The position numbers and the translations under genes were made by a program. A stretch of 27,838 bases of DNA, taken from CAZWKI01 sp964634645 (lineage in GTDB: Bacteria; Patescibacteriota; Patescibacteriia; UBA1558; S5-K13). Position 1 is the first letter of the stretch. Every line of letters begins with the position of its first letter. Location: assembly GCA_964634645.1 (NCBI GenBank), contig CAZWKI010000009.1, forward strand, positions 1 to 27,838, written 5' to 3'. A model generated the notes under the pieces. That model worked only from the letters and a program-made list of their open reading frames with translations, had not been told where the DNA came from and did not search any database. Shown here piece after piece: positions 22,235 to 27,838 of the stretch.

Positions 22235-22263
22235 TTGACTTTATTTTAATATTGTTATAATAT
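22235..22263 (+). promoter_or_regulatory. Promoter of the acyl carrier protein gene
   Basis: TTGACT (22235-22240) is 17 bp upstream of TAATAT (22258-22263), which overlaps a perfect TATAAT at 22256-22261 (15-bp spacing). It lies about 40 bp before the ATG. Confidence 0.65.
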
Positions 22264-22301
22264 TCACTAGAAATAAAATTTACAAAAATCAAGGAGGAAA
22301 A

Positions 22302-22586
22302 ATGAACATTGAGGAAAAAGCTAGGAAAATTGTTATTCAGGTTCTGGGAGACAAAAATGAAATAAAACCAGAATCAAGGTTTATCGAAGATCTCGATGCA
22401 GATTCTTTGGATATAGTAGAGCTTCCCATAGAACTGGAACAGGAATTCGTTATTGAAATAACTGATGAAGATATGGAAAAAATTCGTACCTTCAAAGAAT
22501 TGGTAGACTATTTGGAAAAAAAACAACAAAAAGAACCAATTTTACAAACAAAAGAAAGTTCGGCCCCCATAAGACCTGAGCCATAA
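22302..22586 (+). CDS. acpP: Acyl carrier protein
   Basis: The protein has 94 residues. The four-helix ACP fold is evident, with the phosphopantetheine attachment motif FIEDLDADSLDIVELPIELE, where Ser is the modified residue (about position 35), and the closing helix (DEDMEKIRTFKELVDYLEKK). ACPs carry acyl chains for fatty-acid, lipid or lipid A-type synthesis. The domain ends near residue 76; the remaining Gln/Lys/Pro-rich tail is unusual for a housekeeping ACP. The gene has AAGGAGG 5 nt before ATG 22302, its own promoter and terminator, and no fatty-acid genes beside it. CPR bacteria commonly lack full fatty-acid synthesis, so its partner enzymes are an open question. Confidence 0.9.
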   Translation: MNIEEKARKIVIQVLGDKNEIKPESRFIEDLDADSLDIVELPIELEQEFVIEITDEDMEKIRTFKELVDYLEKKQQKEPILQTKESSAPIRPEP

Positions 22587-22595
22587 TCTTAAAAA

Positions 22596-22621
22596 CCCGC
22601 GCTAATAACGCGGGCTTTTTA
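22596..22621 (+). terminator. Rho-independent terminator of the ACP gene
   Basis: CCCGCG (22596-22601)/CGCGGG (22609-22614) with a 7-nt loop is followed by CTTTTTATTTTA, 10 nt after the stop. Confidence 0.9.
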
Positions 22622-22662
22622 TTTTATATTTTAACTTTTTAATTACGAAACTATGAAACTAA

Positions 22663-23628
22663 CTATCTAACCCTACTAACTCTTGTAAATCCAGAACATG
22701 GAATAATCTCAATTCCTTTTTTCTCAAGTTCATCACAAAACAAATTTACACCAATTGAATCAGATGACATATGTCCTGCGATTACAATATTTAAATGTGC
22801 TTTCTCTGCTTTTTTTCTGTGTTCTTCGCCAATATGCATTCCAAGTATCGTTCCTATCCCTGCATTTGCAATTTTTTCATAATAGTCTTTTGAGCCACTT
22901 GTTCCACCAGTAATTTCTGTAACCGCAATACGCCCCAAATATCTATCTTCGCTTCCTACAAATAATTTTGGACCTACTTTTGTTTTACTAGCTTCTTGAT
23001 ACTCTGGAATACTTTTTAGTATTTTCATTAAATCTTTTACTCTTTCTAATTTATTTTCATTTTTCTTTATCAAATTAAATAAATAATTTGCAACTAAATT
23101 ATCCGCTGGTGTATGAATACACATAAGTTCAAATCCAAGAAGCTTTGCACTATCTACAACTTTATTGTGATTTGAAGCATTTACTCCTCGACTTACTTCA
23201 CTCATTCGAAGTTTTGTTATATCTTCTGCAATATTTATTGGAATTCCGTATTTATGAAGAAGCTCAATTTGTAAATCCATAACATCTCCAAGTCCTGCAA
23301 GTCCAACTCCAAGAGGATGATGCCCTATTATAAGATCAATTGGCTTTTTTTTATTTAATTCATTTGCAAGAAGTATTTCGGAAGTATCAATATCAATTCC
23401 AACCATTACTCTTTTTACTTTTTTGTCTATATTTTTTGTAAGAATTCTTGAATCGGCATATGGGTTTGATAAAGATTCTAAATCAAAATCTTTTTTTTGT
23501 TCTTTGCTCAACTCATTAAATGATTCTTTTTGATACTTGAGTTTTTTATTTACAAAATTAATTCCTCGTAAATCGTTTTTTATACCGAGCAAAATTGCTA
23601 AATCATAAATTTGTTTGACTGTCATCAT
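22663..23628 (-). CDS. Nif3-like (DUF34) dinuclear-metal protein
   Basis: The protein has 321 residues. It belongs to the NIF3/YbgI family of conserved metal proteins, proposed to act as GTP cyclohydrolase I type 2-like or metal-chaperone proteins, with no settled function. Metal-site motifs are visible: VMVGIDIDTSEILLANEL (about residues 72-89), LIIGHHPLG (about 98-106), CIHTPADNLVANYL (His and Asp, about 170), and, in the C-terminal lobe, AGHMSSDSIG. Between the two family halves there is a helical insertion with EYQEASKTKVGPKLFVGSEDRYLGR. It follows gyrA, 53 bp away on the same strand, the gap being filled by a repeated word (cctgaaacctgaaacctgaaa), so they may form one transcript. The start could be either of two adjacent ATGs. 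Confidence 0.88.
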   Translation of the reverse strand: MMTVKQIYDLAILLGIKNDLRGINFVNKKLKYQKESFNELSKEQKKDFDLESLSNPYADSRILTKNIDKKVKRVMVGIDIDTSEILLANELNKKKPIDLIIGHHPLGVGLAGLGDVMDLQIELLHKYGIPINIAEDITKLRMSEVSRGVNASNHNKVVDSAKLLGFELMCIHTPADNLVANYLFNLIKKNENKLERVKDLMKILKSIPEYQEASKTKVGPKLFVGSEDRYLGRIAVTEITGGTSGSKDYYEKIANAGIGTILGMHIGEEHRKKAEKAHLNIVIAGHMSSDSIGVNLFCDELEKKGIEIIPCSGFTRVSRVR

Positions 23629-23681
23629 ATAATTATCAATTAGTTATTAAATTGTATTTCCTGAAACCTGAAACCTGAAAA

Positions 23682-26582
23682 CTAGATAATCGTAACAGAA
23701 GCTACTTTATCGCCAGTATCTTTAAAAGACATAAGTCTTACTCCTTGAGTTGCTCTTCCAAGAGATGGAACATTTTTTAAGGATAATCTAATTACTTGGG
23801 CATATTCTGATATAATAATACAATCTTTTTCATTCATCTCGTGATTTAATATAAATGCTGAAACAATTTTTCCTGTCTTTGGGGTAATTTTTGCTGTTTT
23901 TATTCCAGATCCACCACGTCCTTGAACTTTGTATTCTTTCAAATCACTCTTTTTACCATATCCATTTTCCATTACAACAAATAATTTGTTTCCTTCTTTT
24001 CTATCGCTTTGGACCACATCCATTCCAACAATCTCATCTTTGTTCTTTAATCTCATTCCTCTTACTCCGGCAGCGCCTCTTCCCATCGCTCTTATATTTT
24101 TTTCTTTCATCCTAATAGCTTGACCACCGCTTGAAGTGAGTATTATTTCATCTGCTCCACTTGTCGGCCTTACCCACTCCAAGACATCTTCACTTTTTAA
24201 TTTCAAAGCAATAAGTCCTGACTTTCTTACATTTGCAAATTTTTCTATTTCAACTTTTTTTACAAGTCCTTGGCGAGTTACCATCATCAAATATTTATAT
24301 TTTTTATCTTCATTTGAAAAAAGTGCTGTAACCTTTTCTTCTGGTGCAAGTTGTAGGAAATTTACAATATTTTGACCCTTTGCCTGACGAACAGCAACTG
24401 GTATTTCATATGCCTTGAGCTGGAATACACGACCCTTATTTGTAAAATACAAAATGTCAGAAAGCGTATTTGTTGCAAACAAATGCTCTACAATGTCTTC
24501 TTCTTTTGTCGTAACGCCAATAACTCCTTTTCCACCACGGTGTTGAGTATGAAAATTCTCTGTCGACATTCTTTTTATATAGCCATCTTTTGTCATTATT
24601 ACAACTATATCTTCTTTTGGAATCAAATCCTCACTTGAAATTTCATTTACCTTACCTTTTATAATCTTTGTTCTTCTTTCATCTCCGTATTTTTCTTTTA
24701 TCTCAATGAGTTCGTCTTTTACAATTTTCAAAATTTTCTTTGGATCTTTTAATATCTCAGTGAGTTCTTTTATTAATTTTTGTTTTTCTTTTAATTCTTC
24801 TTCTACTTTCAATCTTTCAAGATTTGCAAGTTGTTGTAATTTCATTTCAAGTATTGCAACGGCTTGGCGTTCTGAAAGTTTGAATTGTTTTATCAAATTT
24901 ATTTTTGCAACATCTTTGTCTTTTGATTGTTTTATAGTTTTTATAATTGCATCAATATGCTCTAGTGCCATTACAAGTCCTTCTAAAATATGAGCTCTAT
25001 CTTTTGCTTTGTTGAGTTCAAATGTGAGACGTCTTGTTACAACAATTTGACGATGTTTTATAAATTCGTTTAAAATACTCTTTAGTGTCAAAAGCTTTGG
25101 CTGAATTCCATTAACAAGTCCTACCATATTAAAATGAAATTTTTCTTGGAGTTGAGTGTGTTTATATAAACTATTTAAAACTTTTTTTGGATAGGCACTA
25201 TCTTTCAGGTATATTACAATTCTTACGCCTTCCTTATTTGACTCATCACGAAGATCTGTAATTCCTTGAATTTTTTTGTCTTTTACAAGATTTGCAATTT
25301 TTTCAATCAAAGTTGATTTGTTCACTTGATATGGAATTTCAGAAACTATAATTTTGAATCCTTTTTTTGCTTCAATAATATCTGTCTTTGCTCTTATTAC
25401 AACTCCGCCCTTACCTGTTGAGTAAGCTGCCTTTATTTCACTTATATCATAAATAATTCCTCCAGTTGGAAAGTCCGGTCCTTTTACAAATTCACAAAGT
25501 GCATCTACATCAGCATTTGGATTGTCAATAAGATAACAAGTCGCATCAACAAGCTCTGTCAAATTATGTGGTGGAATATTTGTAGCCATTCCGACTGCAA
25601 TTCCCATAGAACCATTTAGAAGTAATTGCGGCAATCTTGAAGGAAGCACAATTGGCTCTTGATGTGATCCATCATAGTTCGGCATGAAATCAACAGTGTC
25701 TTTTTCTATATCAAATAACATTTCTTCTGCTATCTTTGAAAGTTTTGCTTCTGTATAACGCATAGCAGCCGCACTATCACCATCCATAGAACCAAAATTA
25801 CCCTGACCGTGAACAAGAGTATAGCGAAGTGAAAAATCCTGCGCCATTCTTACCATAGAATCGTAAACTGCTGTGTCTCCGTGAGGATGATATTTACCCA
25901 AAACTTCTCCAACAACAGTTGCGGATTTTCTAAATTTTGCTTTTGAGCGAAGTCCAATGCTCCACATAGCATAAAGTATTCTACGATGTACCGGTTTCAA
26001 ACCATCACGAACATCAGGAAGTGCGCGGGCAACAATAACACTCATCGCATAATCAAGATATGATGTTTTCATTTCATCAACAAGTGGTTGAAACGTTATA
26101 TTTTTTTGTGGTAAAAGTTGAAATGTTCTTGGTGTTTCTTTTTTTTCTTTTTCAATTTCATCACTTTCTTCTTCAAAACCATTTTCATCTTCATCTACCT
26201 TTTCTTGTTTAATATTTTTTTTATTTGAGCTGAGCTCAATAGATTCTTCAAAAATGGAATCATCAACGATTTCCTTGTCCATCGAAGCTTTCTTGTCTAC
26301 CGTAGCTTTCTTGTCTACCGTAGCTTTCTTGTCTACCGTAGCTTTAGCGGAGGTAGAAGCGAAGGTAGAAGCGAAGATGGATTTTTTTTCTTCTACTGGT
26401 TTTTCTTTTTTAATAGTCTTTGTTTTTTTGATAACCCGAACAGGCTTAGAAATTTTTAATTTCTGAGTTTTTGACACCACCTTCTTAGCTGATTTCTTAA
26501 CTGGTTTTGCTTTCTTAATTTCTTTCTTTTTAGGATTAGTTTTTAGTGGTTTTTTGCTGACTTTTTTAATTGTCCAAGCCAT
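23682..26582 (-). CDS. gyrA: DNA gyrase subunit A with long N-terminal extension
   Basis: I start at ATG 26582 (MAWTIKKVSKKPLK), because a promoter at 26632-26660 overlaps the longer ORF, giving 966 residues. GyrA breaks and rejoins DNA for negative supercoiling. After a roughly 155-residue extension (Lys-rich, then a repeat-derived segment, then acidic), the core begins at NITFQPLVDEMKTSYLDYAM. Seen: the QRDR with HPHGDTAVYD (Thr at the usual Ser83 position, Asp87 kept), the active-site Tyr in AAMRYTEAKL, a long coiled coil (about 530-640), and a C-terminal beta-pinwheel with a GyrA box (QHRGGKGVIG), which argues for gyrase over ParC. Typical GyrA has little before the core, so the extension is exceptional. 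No Shine-Dalgarno site is seen; nif3-like lies downstream. Confidence 0.95.
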   Translation of the reverse strand: MAWTIKKVSKKPLKTNPKKKEIKKAKPVKKSAKKVVSKTQKLKISKPVRVIKKTKTIKKEKPVEEKKSIFASTFASTSAKATVDKKATVDKKATVDKKASMDKEIVDDSIFEESIELSSNKKNIKQEKVDEDENGFEEESDEIEKEKKETPRTFQLLPQKNITFQPLVDEMKTSYLDYAMSVIVARALPDVRDGLKPVHRRILYAMWSIGLRSKAKFRKSATVVGEVLGKYHPHGDTAVYDSMVRMAQDFSLRYTLVHGQGNFGSMDGDSAAAMRYTEAKLSKIAEEMLFDIEKDTVDFMPNYDGSHQEPIVLPSRLPQLLLNGSMGIAVGMATNIPPHNLTELVDATCYLIDNPNADVDALCEFVKGPDFPTGGIIYDISEIKAAYSTGKGGVVIRAKTDIIEAKKGFKIIVSEIPYQVNKSTLIEKIANLVKDKKIQGITDLRDESNKEGVRIVIYLKDSAYPKKVLNSLYKHTQLQEKFHFNMVGLVNGIQPKLLTLKSILNEFIKHRQIVVTRRLTFELNKAKDRAHILEGLVMALEHIDAIIKTIKQSKDKDVAKINLIKQFKLSERQAVAILEMKLQQLANLERLKVEEELKEKQKLIKELTEILKDPKKILKIVKDELIEIKEKYGDERRTKIIKGKVNEISSEDLIPKEDIVVIMTKDGYIKRMSTENFHTQHRGGKGVIGVTTKEEDIVEHLFATNTLSDILYFTNKGRVFQLKAYEIPVAVRQAKGQNIVNFLQLAPEEKVTALFSNEDKKYKYLMMVTRQGLVKKVEIEKFANVRKSGLIALKLKSEDVLEWVRPTSGADEIILTSSGGQAIRMKEKNIRAMGRGAAGVRGMRLKNKDEIVGMDVVQSDRKEGNKLFVVMENGYGKKSDLKEYKVQGRGGSGIKTAKITPKTGKIVSAFILNHEMNEKDCIIISEYAQVIRLSLKNVPSLGRATQGVRLMSFKDTGDKVASVTII
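26278..26381. repeat. Nested palindromic repeat with tandem expansion inside gyrA
   Basis: The outer arms are TCCATC (26278-26283)/GATGGA (26376-26381). Inside, the 18-bp unit TTGTCTACCGTAGCTTTC is repeated (26275-26346, four units, the first diverged) and GGTAGAAGCGAA twice. The core palindrome TCTACC..GGTAGA is at 26332-26357. All unit lengths are multiples of 3, and gyrA reads KATVDKKATVDKKATVDKKAS here. Confidence 0.85.
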
Positions 26583-26631
26583 ATGATTTATATAGTAAAA
26601 ATAATAAAAAATGACTATTCTAGCCACCTTT

Positions 26632-26660
26632 ATTTTAGCAAAAAATAAGCATAAAATCAA
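26632..26660 (-). promoter_or_regulatory. Promoter of gyrA
   Basis: TTGATT (26655-26660), a 17-bp spacer and TAAAAT (26632-26637) preceded by TGC (extended -10) lie about 50 bp before the chosen ATG. This placement rules out the longer start at 26660. Confidence 0.7.
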
Positions 26661-26665
26661 CCTAT

Positions 26666-26702
26666 TTTAGACCTCGCAGGTTGCCCACCCGTCGGGTCTA
26701 AA
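26666..26702. repeat. GC-rich double-hairpin palindrome upstream of the gyrA promoter
   Basis: The arms TTTAGA (26666-26671)/TCTAAA (26697-26702) enclose two mini-hairpins, CCTCGCAGG (26672-26680) and CCCGTCGGG (26688-26696), joined by TTGCCCA. It ends 5 bp from the gyrA -35, so it may be an operator, or a dispersed repeat. Confidence 0.6.
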
Positions 26703-26767
26703 TTTGACAAATTTTCCCAAAAATAATAAGGTTTTTTCAAAGAAAACTATAAAAATTTGGAGGAAAA

Positions 26768-26932
26768 ATGTTAAAAATATGAGGAGTTCCTGAGAAAATC
26801 CAAGAAAAAATAATTAAGAAAATTAATATTTTTTTTGATAACTTTATTTTCTTATCGCTAACGAAGTTAAGAGGTGTTTTCTTTTTTAACATAAAAAATA
26901 AATGTATTTTTGCATTTTACAATTTATATTAA
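26768..26932 (+). pseudogene. Possible remnant of a small gene with an in-frame TGA
   Basis: GGAGG lies 6 nt before ATG 26768. The frame reads MLKI, TGA, then GVPEKIQEKIIKKINIFF and on to TAA 26932. A TGG in place of TGA would give MLKIWGVPEKIQEKI, which resembles the start of a small tautomerase-like family I recall from CPR genomes. The rest is short and not clearly protein-like. It could equally be chance in an AT-rich gap. Confidence 0.25.
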
Positions 26933-26956
26933 AATTATAACATTTTTTATATTTTT

Positions 26957-27002
26957 TCCCAAAAAAACAACAACCCAGGGTTGACGTAGCAACCCTGGGT
27001 TG
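26957..27002 (-). terminator. Rho-independent terminator of parB
   Basis: A 13-bp perfect stem, CAACCCAGGGTTG (26971-26983)/CAACCCTGGGTTG (26990-27002), with a 6-nt loop is followed on the minus strand by TTGTTTTTTTGGG. It starts 11 nt after the parB stop. Confidence 0.92.
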
Positions 27003-27013
27003 GGATATCAAAT

Positions 27014-27838
27014 TTATCTCAATATTTTTGCCAAAACACTTGTAAGATCTTCTTTTGAATAATACTCAATTAATATATTTCCTTTACCTTTTTTATCACT
27101 TATCTTCACTTTTGTATTCAAATGTTTTTGTAATCTATCTTCAAGCGATGCAATATTTGGATCTTTTGCAATCGTTCTTGTATGGGTCTTAACTGTAATT
27201 TTTTTCGCCTCATTGCTTGTAAGAGAAACACTTAACTCGTCATCTAAAATCTTTTTTAGAAGTTTTCTCTGTTTGTCTGGGTTTTCAAGAGATAAAATAA
27301 GTTTTGCATGACCAAAAGTGATTCTATCGTCTTTCAACATTTTCTTAATATCAGCGGGTAATTTATTTAATCTCAAAATATTTGCAATTGATGACCTTGA
27401 TTTACCAACTTTTTTTGCAATCTCTTCCTGAGTAAGATTGAACTCACTCATAAGTCTCTCATAACTTTCTGCTTCTTCCAAAAAATTCAGGTTTGCTCTT
27501 TGAATATTTTCAATAAGCGCTAATTCTAATTTTCTTATATCACTTATTTCTCTTATAATTGCTGGCACCTTGAACATGCTTAACATTTTTGCGGCTTTGA
27601 GTCTTCTTTCTCCTGCAACTAGCTGATAAAGTTGTTTTCCTTCACTATTTGTCTCATCTAATTTTGTAACTATAAGTGGTTGAATTATTCCCTGCTCTTT
27701 CACAGATTCTACAAGCTCTTGAAGTTTGTCTTCGTCAAAATCTGTTCTTGGTTGATATGGATTTGCTTCAATACAGCTTACATCAATATCATTTACAACT
27801 TCTCTTCCTGTATGGACGTAAATAAAATCCTTGTTGTA
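27014..27838 (-). CDS. parB: ParB/Spo0J-family chromosome partition protein (5' end outside window)
   Basis: The frame is open from the right edge (27838) to TAA 27014, giving 274 residues of an N-terminally cut protein. ParB is a CTP-dependent DNA clamp that loads at parS and directs chromosome segregation with ParA. Visible: box I, IEANPYQPRTDFDEDKLQEL; box II with the CTP-binding arginines, LVAGERRLKAAKML; the KorB-like helix-turn-helix, TQEEIAKKVGKSRSSIANILRL with LPADIKKMLKDDRITFGHA; and a C-terminal dimerisation tail (KVKISDKKGKGNILIEYYS). The GTG at 27703 is an internal codon, not the start. No parS-like TGTTTCACGTGAAACA was found in the window. ParA may lie beyond the right edge. It is downstream-insulated from gyrA by a strong terminator. 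Confidence 0.95.
   Translation of the reverse strand, partial: YNKDFIYVHTGREVVNDIDVSCIEANPYQPRTDFDEDKLQELVESVKEQGIIQPLIVTKLDETNSEGKQLYQLVAGERRLKAAKMLSMFKVPAIIREISDIRKLELALIENIQRANLNFLEEAESYERLMSEFNLTQEEIAKKVGKSRSSIANILRLNKLPADIKKMLKDDRITFGHAKLILSLENPDKQRKLLKKILDDELSVSLTSNEAKKITVKTHTRTIAKDPNIASLEDRLQKHLNTKVKISDKKGKGNILIEYYSKEDLTSVLAKILR

Noticed and set aside
26275..26346. CRISPR array
   Set aside because: The 18-bp units are directly adjacent without spacers and lie within the gyrA reading frame.
26583..26660. gyrA start at 26660
   Set aside because: The extra 26 residues are hydrophobic translated promoter sequence; a good TTGATT/TAAAAT promoter lies within it, and MAWTIKKV at 26582 is a more natural start.
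26661..27013. parS site or replication origin near parB
   Set aside because: No TGTTTCACGTGAAACA-like palindrome and no cluster of DnaA boxes is visible; the gap is explained by a palindrome, a doubtful ORF and a terminator.

Overview
The window is an AT-rich bacterial chromosome segment with two 10-N scaffold gaps, and most likely comes from a member of the Candidate Phyla Radiation (Patescibacteria). The case rests on several features together: an archaeal/CPR-type Elp3, a translin-family protein, a compact VirB4/PrgI secretion locus among housekeeping genes, almost no Shine-Dalgarno sequences, word-like intergenic repeats, and palindromic repeats that run in frame through proteins. UGA is a normal stop here, which argues against the Gracilibacteria/Absconditabacteria code. 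No rRNA, tRNA, CRISPR array or transposase was seen.

Region 1 (1-8560, minus strand) is one tightly packed operon for a type IV secretion-like envelope machine. In transcription order it encodes a cytoplasmic hypothetical protein, a PrgI/VirB3-like membrane protein, a separate VirB4/TraC N-terminal-like protein, the VirB4 ATPase, an anchored VirB8/NTF2-like protein, a small membrane protein, an anchored beta-propeller, an anchored DsbA-fold protein that has lost its CXXC, and, running off the left edge, a VirB2-like two-helix pilin segment fused to an NlpC/P60 wall hydrolase. No relaxase or coupling ATPase lies in the window. Region 2 (8568-10944) is a divergent pair: a Trm9-like tRNA methyltransferase and Elp3, which could together make carboxymethyl-type wobble uridines. 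Region 3 (10945-14688) holds a degraded copy of the glyA 5' end, a frameshifted HD-domain gene, then glyA, a possible RelE/EndoU-like toxin-family gene and folD (one-carbon metabolism).

Region 4 (14689-21358) has a 51-residue ORF, translin and ychF with divergent promoters, queA, a GC-richer orphan gene with its own consensus promoter and a hairpin-rich leader, then queH, a DUF5680 protein and ruvB. QueA and QueH act in queuosine synthesis, so the window carries four candidate enzymes for tRNA position 34. Region 5 (21500-22620, plus strand) has two independently transcribed genes, a zinc-ribbon orphan and an acyl carrier protein, with textbook promoters, Shine-Dalgarno sites and terminators unlike their neighbours. 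Region 6 (22663-27838, minus strand) has a Nif3-like protein, gyrA with a long N-terminal extension partly built from a palindromic repeat, and parB, cut by the right edge.

All identifications come from reading motifs by eye. No database search was run.
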